From contig NZ_LN890328.1 of NCBI RefSeq assembly GCF_001458595.1, positions 2,610,116 through 2,667,198 on the forward strand: a stretch of 57,083 nucleotides of DNA, read 5' to 3'. Origin of the DNA: Clostridium neonatale. Its GTDB lineage: Bacteria; Bacillota; Clostridia; Clostridiales; Clostridiaceae. The notes below the pieces were generated by a model. That model had not been told where the DNA came from. It did not search any database and worked only from the letters and a program-made list of their open reading frames with translations. Below, piece by piece: positions 16,480 to 24,029 of the stretch; the first letter of the stretch is position 1; each line of letters opens with the position of its first letter. The translations under genes and the position numbers were made by a program.

Positions 16480-17673
16480 TTATGTTGTATTTCTAGATTT
16501 ATATTGTTTCGGAGAGCAGCCTTTATACTTTTTAAACATTTTACTAAACTGTGCATAATCTTCATAACCAACTAATATTGCCAACTGTGATAATTGAATA
16601 TTTTTTTTATTCAAAATCTCTGTTGCTTTATTTATACGAAATTTGACTAAATACTCCGGGAAATTACATCCTACTTCCTTTTTAAACAAACTACTTAGAT
16701 AGCTCCTAGATATATGAGCTGCATTAGCTAGATCTAAAAATGAAATATCATTCATGTAATTTTTAGCAACATATTCTTTTACAAATTCAACATAATTATA
16801 GTTCTTTGTAATTCCATCTAACATTTTAACCATTAAACCATCTTCCTCAAGTTTAGACGATGCTTTAAAGGCTTTTGTTATATTTGTAATGGTTTTTTCT
16901 GATGGAATTCTTTCAAATGCAGATCCACCTATATATCCCATTAAATCTTCATTATTGCCATACATATATTGAACATCAATTGGTGTTTTCACTGGTCCAC
17001 CATAAATCAGTTTAATTATATCTGGCTTCAACTCATTACATTTATTAAATATTCTTTCTATTTTAACTTTAGCAGCTTCAAGCGAAAATACTTTTTTTGC
17101 CCCTAATACGCCTCCTCCTGTTAACCCTAAATGTACACAAATAACATCAGTTCCAGCATCAATCATTTGAGCTGCCTGGATTTCATCAAATACAAAAGCA
17201 ACTGTAAACAGACCTTTTTCATGAGCTATTTTTATAGCTTCTACTTCAATTGAATAGCTATCTCCATCTTCTTCAAGAGCTTGGCTAAATTGACCATCTA
17301 TTAATCCAACTGTAGGATAGTTATTAATACCATCGACTCCCATATTTTTTATTTCATCTATATAATTCTCTAAATCCTTTGTAGGATCAGTTGCATTGAG
17401 CCCAAAAATAATTGGTATATCTTTTACTAGTGGCAATATTTCTCTCGAAACAAATTTCATTACCATATCATTACTATTACAAAATGGCAAGAAACCTGCT
17501 AGTGAGCTTCTACCCATTTGACGAAATCTCCCCGAATTTAAAATTAAAAGGAAATCCGCTCCACCATTTTGTGAATACTTTGCAGTTACTCCTGAACTTG
17601 TTGCTACACCAATAATATGAGATCCATTTTTTACTTGTGATTTAAGATTTTCTAATATTTTTTCTCTTTTCAC
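16480..17673 (-). CDS. TIM-barrel/AraC fusion transcription regulator
   Basis: 397 residues from GTG 17673, with GAGGTGATT correctly spaced before it. Residues 1-275 are a TIM barrel clearly paralogous to the enzyme-like protein at 13874-14704: GGADFLLILNSGRFRQMGRSSLAGFL, GINNYPTVGLIDGQFSQALEE and HLGLTGGGVLGAKK. Residues 295-395 are an AraC/XylS DNA-binding domain: FLDLANAAHISRSYLSSLFKKEVG and LSQLAILVGYEDYAQFSKMFKKYKGCSPKQY. The likely role is to sense the metabolite handled by the Tm-1-like pair and control it. Several pocket residues differ from the stand-alone barrel (ATSSG for GAGTG, IYGGP for CHGGP), consistent with a binding rather than catalytic domain. Confidence 0.88.
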   Translation of the reverse strand: MKREKILENLKSQVKNGSHIIGVATSSGVTAKYSQNGGADFLLILNSGRFRQMGRSSLAGFLPFCNSNDMVMKFVSREILPLVKDIPIIFGLNATDPTKDLENYIDEIKNMGVDGINNYPTVGLIDGQFSQALEEDGDSYSIEVEAIKIAHEKGLFTVAFVFDEIQAAQMIDAGTDVICVHLGLTGGGVLGAKKVFSLEAAKVKIERIFNKCNELKPDIIKLIYGGPVKTPIDVQYMYGNNEDLMGYIGGSAFERIPSEKTITNITKAFKASSKLEEDGLMVKMLDGITKNYNYVEFVKEYVAKNYMNDISFLDLANAAHISRSYLSSLFKKEVGCNFPEYLVKFRINKATEILNKKNIQLSQLAILVGYEDYAQFSKMFKKYKGCSPKQYKSRNTT

Positions 17674-17758
17674 TTTTGGTAATCACCTCTATTTTTTATA
17701 TTAACTCATTTACCAGTTCTTTTTCTCTAAGTATTAAGTAATAATAACAATAAAAAAT

Positions 17759-18910
17759 TTATACTTTCTTTGCAATTACATTCAAGTTTTCAGCCAAAGC
17801 AGTGATTTCTCCTATACCGGCTATAATTTCTTCTGTAGCTGCTGCCTGTTCCTCGCTTGAAAATATGGATTGTTTGCTTTTTTTACCAGCTTCCTCTACT
17901 CTAGTTTTGATATCCTCAGTTAATTTTTTAATTTGAGGAACCGTATTTTTTGACTGGTCGGACAATTTTCGTATTTCATTGGCAACAACACTGAAACTTT
18001 TTCCAGCAGCTCCAGCTCTAGCTGCTTCAATAGCTGCATTTAATCCAAGCATATTTGTTTCTTCTGCAATTTTCTTAATAAATACTGAAACATTATTAAT
18101 TTCATCTGAAAGACTTATTATTCCTTTTATAACTGAATCAAGTTCTAATTCATTTGTGTGAATATTAGTTGATGAATCAGCCAATTGTTTAATTGCTTGA
18201 GATATTTCAGTAAGACCACAATTTAAATCATCAGACATTCCACGTAAATATCCTGCTGTTTTCTTTGGTATAACAAATCCAAATGTTCCTACTACTTCAT
18301 TAGAATCATCTTCATCAAATAATGGATAATTTACAGTAAGCGCAGGCACACCATATCTACTAGCATCTACTTCTTTAAATACTATCTGTTTTGTTTTTAT
18401 AGTTGTATAAGCAATATTACCTTCAGTTAATTCATATCCTGCATGTCTATCTGGTAAATCAAACTCCTTTGATGATTGATGCTGAATGTTTTTTTTCAAA
18501 TCTGATATGTACAAAAATACGCCTTCTGGAAACATTCTAGAAAGCATTGGTGCAAAATTTCCAAATGAAGCTATAATGGGATGTACTCTTTTAAATCCTA
18601 TAAAAAAAGCTCCATTAACATTATCATCTTCACCAGTAATAGGTATTGAAATTATAGTTAATGGAATTCCACTTACTGAATCCGTGATTTTTTTAGTCAA
18701 TACTTTTTTCTCACGAATAGACATAAGCTGTATGCTATTGTAATCAAGTTTTTCCCCAATTGAAAATATATCTATATCGAATGAATTAGATGATTTCTTC
18801 CAAGTTATCGTATCACCTTCTATAATTCCAAAGGTAACACCACTTGGTATAAATTTAACAAATATTTCAAAAACAATCTTTATTCCCATCAATTCCTTTA
18901 TATTAATCAA
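17759..18910 (-). CDS. Soluble methyl-accepting chemotaxis-type protein
   Basis: 383 residues from TTG 18910 (AGAAAGGAT eight bases before). No membrane segment is seen. The N-terminal 200 residues look like a ligand-sensing module of unknown type (GVTFGIIEGDTITWKK, GAFFIGFKRVHPIIASFG). The C-terminal part is a short MCP signalling coiled coil with the hairpin tip IAEETNMLGLNAAIEAARAGAAGKSFSVVANEIRKLSDQS. It lies 85 bases before the TIM-AraC regulator on the same strand and is probably co-transcribed, so it may report the same metabolite to the chemotaxis or another signalling machine. Confidence 0.88.
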   Translation of the reverse strand: MINIKELMGIKIVFEIFVKFIPSGVTFGIIEGDTITWKKSSNSFDIDIFSIGEKLDYNSIQLMSIREKKVLTKKITDSVSGIPLTIISIPITGEDDNVNGAFFIGFKRVHPIIASFGNFAPMLSRMFPEGVFLYISDLKKNIQHQSSKEFDLPDRHAGYELTEGNIAYTTIKTKQIVFKEVDASRYGVPALTVNYPLFDEDDSNEVVGTFGFVIPKKTAGYLRGMSDDLNCGLTEISQAIKQLADSSTNIHTNELELDSVIKGIISLSDEINNVSVFIKKIAEETNMLGLNAAIEAARAGAAGKSFSVVANEIRKLSDQSKNTVPQIKKLTEDIKTRVEEAGKKSKQSIFSSEEQAAATEEIIAGIGEITALAENLNVIAKKV

Positions 18911-19599
18911 ATCTTCAGATCCTTTCTATATTAAGTCTATATTTTTTCTCAAGCGTTGTTGTATAGTATTACAAACTATTCTAATAATTTAAACATTATA
19001 AATTGTATAGTTTTTCAATCAATAATAAATGAAGAAACTATACAAAAATCACTCTATACTCTTAGGCCTGCACTATTTTTATACAGCTTGCCTCATCTCA
19101 TCAAAATTATTCCACTAACACTACTATGTGACAATTTTAATTAATGCGTTATTAATTATTGATTGTAAATATATTCAAATACTTACTCTTTAGATAAAAT
19201 ATGAATTAAATATACAGTTTTTATCCATTAGGGTAAATATTTTTATGTAACATATTTTTGTGTTTATGTTATATTTTAAAATTCATATTGATTTGTAACT
19301 ACTCAGCTATAGTCATTTAATTTTTAATAAGTATAATTTTAGGTATAACAAATATGGGTATCAACAATATGTAGTACCCATTAAAATATTGGCAACTTTG
19401 TGCACTCTTATATTGGCCTTAATACTTAGGTTATAGAAAATTGCTTACATTGGCACTTAGATTTTACTTTTAAAGATGATAAAAAACCACCCCTGAATAA
19501 AAATGTTTCTAGGAATTTGCAAATAATAAAGAAAATATTATTTATATTAGTATTTTAAGGTGATTCAATTACTTGTAAATTGGTATTATTACTAATCAT
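18911..19599. other. Intergenic region with AraC relic
   Basis: 689 bases without a credible gene. An 11-bp inverted repeat TTGTATAGTTT / AAACTATACAA is at 19003-19045. An AraC-tail relic is at 19225-19320. A 7-bp stem ATGGGTA/TACCCAT lies at 19352-19383. The remainder is AT-rich and unrecognised. Confidence 0.6.
19225..19320 (-). pseudogene. Second AraC-tail relic
   Basis: Minus-strand reading VVTNQYEF, a stop, then NIT aligns with CSPKQYKSRNTT of the intact regulator. The bases after it (ATAACATAAACACAAAAATA) match those after the relic at 16215 closely. Confidence 0.45.
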
Positions 19600-19857
19600 T
19601 TATAAAAAATAGCCCTCAAATACACTGCTATTTACAACTGGCACAATGTTTATAAATAATGCTTGATATCCTGGTATAGTTTTTATTGCTCTTTTTACCA
19701 TCATCATTCCTTTTTTATCATCATTTATGAGTGATTCAAAAAACATTCTCATGCCTTCTATTTTTTGTAATTTAAAAACATAATTATCTTCTATTTTTAT
19801 ATTTTCAATAACTGTAACAATATCAGATTGCCTCCATACACAATTTACTAAAATCAA
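19600..19857 (-). CDS. Small protein of unknown function
   Basis: 85 residues from TTG 19857, supported by a strong AAGGAGGCGG site. Sequence MILVNCVWRQSDIV begins it and a hydrophobic stretch YQALFINIVPVVN is near the end. The middle is charged (ESLINDDKKGMMMVKRAIK). No signal peptide or family is recognised. It is a single gene flanked by long intergenic regions. The ribosome binding site is the main reason to accept it. Confidence 0.55.
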   Translation of the reverse strand: MILVNCVWRQSDIVTVIENIKIEDNYVFKLQKIEGMRMFFESLINDDKKGMMMVKRAIKTIPGYQALFINIVPVVNSSVFEGYFL

Positions 19858-20041
19858 AAATACCGCCTCCTTATCTTCCTTATATAACTATATTAATTAT
19901 AACCTATAAAAATATATTATAAATATATTCTTTAATTTTTAGAAATATATTCTATAAATTTATATATAAAAAATCGTCAAGGTACTATGTTCTTATCCAT
20001 TTGTTAAATATGAATCTAATATTAATGTATTAACTTTAATT

Positions 20042-20076
20042 AAAAAAAGCTCTTACTTTTACGAAGAGCTTTTTAT
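20042..20076 (-). terminator. Terminator after the HAD phosphatase gene
   Basis: Stem AAAAAGCTCTT / AAGAGCTTTTT with a 9-base loop and a T run on the minus strand, six bases after the stop. Confidence 0.9.
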
Positions 20077-20081
20077 AATTT

Positions 20082-20972
20082 CTATTTTTCATTATTTATC
20101 ATTGTTTCCATTTCATTGTTAAGAACTCTATAAATAGCTTTTGCAACCCCTAAATCACTATTTGCTTCAGTTACATATTTAGCTATTTCTTTAACTTCTG
20201 GTATTGCATTCTTCATTGCAACACTTTCTTCAAATATTTCAAACATTGAATAATCGTTAAAACTATCCCCAAGAATCATAACATCATTTTTATTTATTCC
20301 TAATTTCCCTGCTACTTTTTCTAAGATTATTCCTTTTTGTGCATTCTTATCTGTTATTTCTATGTTATCTCTAAATGAAGATGATACTGCTAATCCTTCA
20401 AGTCTTCCCATCTTTTTCTTAACTGTATCTATTAAATTGATGTCTTTATGAAATGCTACAAATTTTCTTACTTCAACATCCTGCTTAAAAAATTCTTCTA
20501 TATCTTTTACATATTGCAAACTTACAAAAAAAGGTTCCTTTTTTGCTTGTTCCCGTGCTTCTTCCATTGACATCTCTGGATTAAAAGATAATGTTCTATA
20601 CGTCACTTCTTGAAGTGCATCCTCTTCAGATGATGTTGTATAAACTCCTTTATCAGTAAAAATACGAGCTGTAAGATTATTTTCTTTTAATATATACATT
20701 ATATCTTTTGCTGTTACATCATTTATATTTATTACTTCTAATATATTGCCATCTTCATCTCTATATTCTGCTCCATTAGAAAGAACACATTGGCATTTTA
20801 TATTATGTTTATCTAATACACATTTAACACTCTCATATTCTCTACCTGTAGATATTGCAAAAATTATTCCCGCTTCTTCAGCCTTTCTAATTGCTTCAAC
20901 TGTCTCTATATCTATATCATGTTCATCATTTAATAGTGTTCCATCCATATCAGATGCTATAAGTTTTATCAT
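20082..20972 (-). CDS. Cof-type HAD phosphatase
   Basis: 296 residues from ATG 20972; a GTG nine bases earlier is less likely because the TTGGAGTG ribosome binding site overlaps it. HAD motif I is LIASDMDGTLLND with the nucleophilic Asp; motif II is AISTGREYES; motif IV is DVMILGDSFNDYSMFE. The large cap inserted after motif II places it in the Cof/YidA subfamily of sugar-phosphate or flavin-phosphate phosphatases. The exact substrate cannot be read from sequence. Monocistronic, with its own terminator. Confidence 0.92.
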   Translation of the reverse strand: MIKLIASDMDGTLLNDEHDIDIETVEAIRKAEEAGIIFAISTGREYESVKCVLDKHNIKCQCVLSNGAEYRDEDGNILEVININDVTAKDIMYILKENNLTARIFTDKGVYTTSSEEDALQEVTYRTLSFNPEMSMEEAREQAKKEPFFVSLQYVKDIEEFFKQDVEVRKFVAFHKDINLIDTVKKKMGRLEGLAVSSSFRDNIEITDKNAQKGIILEKVAGKLGINKNDVMILGDSFNDYSMFEIFEESVAMKNAIPEVKEIAKYVTEANSDLGVAKAIYRVLNNEMETMINNEK

Positions 20973-21152
20973 TAGAATCACTCCAATCTATATATTTATA
21001 TCTCCTATAATATTATCATATATTATTGGCTAAATTATAAAAGAATAAATATTTTTTTATAATTTATAAAATCATCATTAATTCTACTTGAATTTAAAAG
21101 AAAAAAATACTTGTAATAACAAGTAGTTACTACAAGCATTTTTATTAATATT

Positions 21153-22010
21153 TTATTTTAGATTATCAACTATCTCCTTTGGAATAACAAACTCAACAGG
21201 TCCCATATATCCTGGTGCTACTTCATATTCATCAAAGCAGATAACAAGATCATTATTAGAGTTTATATAGAAATCTTGATTCTCTGCTATCTTTTTAAAA
21301 TCATCTTCTGCGAAATCTTTCTCACTATCTATAAAATAGCTCTTTCCTTCATCTTCTTTCATTTGTTTTCTCATTTGTTCTTTTATATTATCACTAATTA
21401 CATCTACATATGATTTATCTTTAAATATTAATGGTAATGTTAAAACAACTTGTTTTTCCTTATCTATTACATAATGTTTTCTTGTTTCATATCCTGATGC
21501 TTGTATTTCTGATTTACTTACTTCAATAGATAAAATACTATCTGTTTCACTTTTTATTTTATAATCCATTCCTACATACTTTTTTCCTTCTCCTATATCT
21601 GGTATTTCTTTAATTAAATTTTCGTAAGCTTCTTTTCCTTGCTTCATAAATTCTTCATTTAAATTATCTTGTAATTCTTTATTCTTTAATCCATCTATCT
21701 TTGAAACATTAATATCTGCTTCTACATTTTTATCATTAACCTTATAATTTTTTACTACAACAAGGTTAACTAAATTCCCCACTATTGGAACTTCCTTTAC
21801 TGCATCAGCAAATGCTGGACTAACATTTAGCATTCCTATAACTACAGCAACGCTTGCTGCAACACCAATAAAACCTTTTTTCATATTAATCCCTCTTTTC
21901 TTTATTTTTTTACTTTCTTTTATAGCTTCATTAACTCTATCTTCTAATTTATCAGATATCTTTATATTCATATAATCTTCAATTAAATCGTCTATTTTTC
22001 TATTATTCAT
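21153..22010 (-). CDS. rsiV: RsiV-type anti-sigma factor
   Basis: 285 residues from ATG 22010 (an in-frame ATG at 22019 is possible). The first 40 residues form the cytoplasmic sigma-binding part (RKIDDLIEDYMNIKISDKLEDRV); a single membrane segment follows (GFIGVAASVAVVIGMLNVS), then the RsiV-like PAFADAVKEVPIVGNLVNLVVVKNY and an outside DUF4163/DUF3298 domain ending PGYMGPVEFVIPKEIV. In Bacillus and Clostridioides RsiV binds lysozyme and is then cleaved, freeing SigV. The start overlaps the end of the sigma gene by eight bases, so the two are translationally coupled. Confidence 0.88.
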   Translation of the reverse strand: MNNRKIDDLIEDYMNIKISDKLEDRVNEAIKESKKIKKRGINMKKGFIGVAASVAVVIGMLNVSPAFADAVKEVPIVGNLVNLVVVKNYKVNDKNVEADINVSKIDGLKNKELQDNLNEEFMKQGKEAYENLIKEIPDIGEGKKYVGMDYKIKSETDSILSIEVSKSEIQASGYETRKHYVIDKEKQVVLTLPLIFKDKSYVDVISDNIKEQMRKQMKEDEGKSYFIDSEKDFAEDDFKKIAENQDFYINSNNDLVICFDEYEVAPGYMGPVEFVIPKEIVDNLK

Positions 22011-22491
22011 ATAAATCATTACCTTTCATTTCAATCTTCAATTTTTTCAATGCTGTATATAAACGACTTTTTATTGTATTAACATTTTCATCTAGCATAT
22101 TAGCAATCTCATCAATCTTAAAATCCTCAAAATATCTTAATATTATAATTGTTTTATATTTTGTAGGTATTTTATTAAGAGCATTATCTAAATCAATGTT
22201 TTTATACTCATCATAATCTGATTCTTCTAACATGTTATCCATTGGTATATACTTTTTATTTTTTCTAATAAAATCGATACTTGTCCTTATCAATATTTTA
22301 TAAAACCAAGGTTTAATTTTTTCTAAATCTTTTAAAGAGTCTATAGAACTCAATGCTTTATAAATAGCTTCTTGAACAACATCTAATGCATCTTCTTCAT
22401 TTTGAGTATAAGAATATGCTATTTTATAAAAAATATTTCTATTTTCCACAATATAATTTTCTATCCTTTTTTCTTTAAAGATCCCTATCAT
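22003..22491 (-). CDS. sigV: ECF sigma factor, SigV type
   Basis: 162 residues. Region 2: FYKIAYSYTQNEEDALDVVQEAIYKALSS, and KPWFYKILIRTSIDFIRK. Region 4: LNKIPTKYKTIIILRYFEDFKIDEIANMLDENVNTIKSRLYTALKKL. The length and domain pattern are those of a classical ECF sigma factor, and pairing with RsiV points to SigV, the lysozyme-response sigma factor. AAAGGAAG precedes the ATG. A candidate self-recognised promoter lies about 50 bases upstream. Expected targets (peptidoglycan modification genes such as oatA or dltA-like genes) are not in this window. Confidence 0.9.
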   Translation of the reverse strand: MIGIFKEKRIENYIVENRNIFYKIAYSYTQNEEDALDVVQEAIYKALSSIDSLKDLEKIKPWFYKILIRTSIDFIRKNKKYIPMDNMLEESDYDEYKNIDLDNALNKIPTKYKTIIILRYFEDFKIDEIANMLDENVNTIKSRLYTALKKLKIEMKGNDLYE

Positions 22492-22539
22492 TGTTTCTTC
22501 CTTTCTATATGGCCGAAAAGTACTTTTCTTTATACTATA

Positions 22540-22572
22540 TAGACGAGCTATGTGTACTAAAAAGTTTTAAGA
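22540..22572 (-). promoter_or_regulatory. Possible SigV-dependent autoregulatory promoter
   Basis: Minus strand: TTAAAACTTTTTAG followed 18 bases later by CGTC (22545-22542), close to the ECF consensus TGAAAC-N16/17-CGTC. The spacer is one base longer than usual. Confidence 0.45.
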
Positions 22573-22721
22573 TTATTATATTAAAATTCATAAATATATC
22601 AACATAAAATATTCAAAACCATTCTATTGATTATTTATTATATTTTTTATGATATAATTGTTAATATGTCACTTAATATAGCAATATTTATAAAAATTAA
22701 TCATAGAAGGAGATGTCGAAA

Positions 22722-23192
22722 TTGTCAGTTGAAAGTGTACGTGAATATTTAAAGAAATTTAATAAGGCTAATGAAGTATTAGAATTTGATGTTTCTAGTG
22801 CGACCGTAGAGTTAGCTGCTGAGGCTTTATCTACAGAACCTGCTAGGATAGCTAAATCCTTATCATTCAAAGATGAAGATGGGTGCATATTAATTGTTAC
22901 TGCCGGGGATGGCAAAGTAAATAATTCAAAATTCAAGAAAACTTTTGGATTCAAACCAAAAATGCTTTCCTTTGAAGAAGTTTCTACATATACAGGTCAC
23001 CCTGTTGGTGGTGTATGCCCATTTGATAATCCATCTAATGTTAAAGTATATACTGATATTTCATTAAAACGATTTGAAGCAGTATATCCTGCATGCGGAA
23101 GTCCTAATTCAGCCATAAAACTTACTTGTAATGAGCTTTTTGAAATGTCAAATAGTATTGATTGGATTGATGTTTGTACAGGATGGGAATAA
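22722..23192 (+). CDS. YbaK/EbsC-family aminoacyl-tRNA deacylase
   Basis: 156 residues from TTG 22722. An ATG at 22713 directly abuts the AGAAGGAG ribosome binding site, so the TTG, nine bases after it, is the better start. The YbaK fold is seen in ARIAKSLSFKDEDG, VTAGDGKVNNSKFKK, GHPVGGVCPFDNPSNVKVYTD and AVYPACGSPNSAIKLTCNEL. Members hydrolyse mischarged tRNAs such as Ala- or Cys-tRNA(Pro). Free-standing, single gene with a bidirectional terminator after it. The exact tRNA cannot be told from sequence. Confidence 0.9.
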   Translation: MSVESVREYLKKFNKANEVLEFDVSSATVELAAEALSTEPARIAKSLSFKDEDGCILIVTAGDGKVNNSKFKKTFGFKPKMLSFEEVSTYTGHPVGGVCPFDNPSNVKVYTDISLKRFEAVYPACGSPNSAIKLTCNELFEMSNSIDWIDVCTGWE

Positions 23193-23198
23193 TCAACA

Positions 23199-23247
23199 AA
23201 AATCTGATATATGACAAAAATTATTTTTTATCGTATATCAGATTTTA
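23199..23247. terminator. Bidirectional terminator between the YbaK and GntR genes
   Basis: Stem AAATCTGATATA / TATATCAGATTT with A/T-rich flanks, between two convergent genes; T runs follow on the plus side (TTTTATTTTAG). Confidence 0.85.
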
Positions 23248-23249
23248 TT

Positions 23250-23948
23250 TTAGTTAATATTATATAATTTTATTTTTAAGTAATTATATTTTTCTATTGA
23301 ATAATCAAATGCCTTTCCATTACTTAAATATACCACATTCTCTAAATTTAAACTTGGATCATTTTCTTCTAAATTTAGAAATTCTGCATCTTCTTTACTT
23401 AACTTCTCAGTACTTATTACTCTATTAGCAAAACCAATATTGAGCTTTAAATCTTCTGTAATATATTTAAAAATGGATCCCAAACATATTTCATTATTCA
23501 AATAACATATAACATCTTTATTATAATATGATTCTTCAATTTCTATTGGCTCCCCATCTAAGTATCTAATACGTTTTACATAATAAATTTTAGTTTCTGG
23601 CGAACAATTTAATTTTTCAATTATTTTTTCAGTTGGATCAATTAAAGATAGTTCAATAACTTTTGTTGCTATTTTGTCTGCAGAAAAGTTTTTTGTTAGT
23701 CCTGTCATATTCATAACATTTACAAAGCCATTATAAAAAAAATCTCTTAAGAATACACCACTACCTTGTACTCTATAGACATATCCATTGCTAACTAAAA
23801 CATCTATAGCTTTTCTTATAGTATTTTTACTTACTTGAAATACTTTCATCAATTCTTCTTCTGTTGGCAACTTTTTATCATCATTATATTTTCTTTCTAT
23901 AATTTCCTTCTCTAATGTCTTAGCAACAAATTCATACTTAGGCTGCAT
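23250..23948 (-). CDS. GntR-family regulator with UTRA sensor domain
   Basis: 232 residues. GntR winged helix: DDKKLPTEEELMKVFQVSKNTIRKAIDVLVSNGYVYRVQGSGVFL. The rest is a UTRA (HutC-type) ligand domain: IYYVKRIRYLDGEPIEIEESYYNKDVICYL and the ending FDYSIEKYNYLKIKLYNI. Such regulators usually sense sugar phosphates or amino sugars. A 38-base near-perfect palindrome lies directly upstream (23971-24008), most likely its own operator. The target beyond itself is unknown; the chemoreceptor gene upstream is on the same strand. GAGGGAG before the ATG. Confidence 0.9.
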   Translation of the reverse strand: MQPKYEFVAKTLEKEIIERKYNDDKKLPTEEELMKVFQVSKNTIRKAIDVLVSNGYVYRVQGSGVFLRDFFYNGFVNVMNMTGLTKNFSADKIATKVIELSLIDPTEKIIEKLNCSPETKIYYVKRIRYLDGEPIEIEESYYNKDVICYLNNEICLGSIFKYITEDLKLNIGFANRVISTEKLSKEDAEFLNLEENDPSLNLENVVYLSNGKAFDYSIEKYNYLKIKLYNIN

Positions 23949-23970
23949 TTATTCTCCCTCTTCCAAACAA

Positions 23971-24008
23971 ATAGTATATGATATAATATTCATTATATCA
24001 TATACTAT
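23971..24008. promoter_or_regulatory. Palindromic operator of the GntR gene
   Basis: Arms ATAGTATATGATATAAT and ATTATATCATATACTAT are exact reverse complements, 17 bases each, around a 4-base centre. It ends 23 bases before the GntR start, overlapping where the promoter should be. Confidence 0.8.
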
Positions 24009-24029
24009 ATGTGTATATCTATAACCATC

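Noticed and set aside
18956..19144. 62-residue plus-strand frame in the intergenic region
   Set aside because: No ribosome binding site, overlaps an inverted repeat, no family features.
23971..24008. Reading the GntR-upstream palindrome as a terminator of the chemoreceptor gene
   Set aside because: It is almost pure A/T without a T tail and lies at the promoter position of the GntR gene, so an operator fits better.
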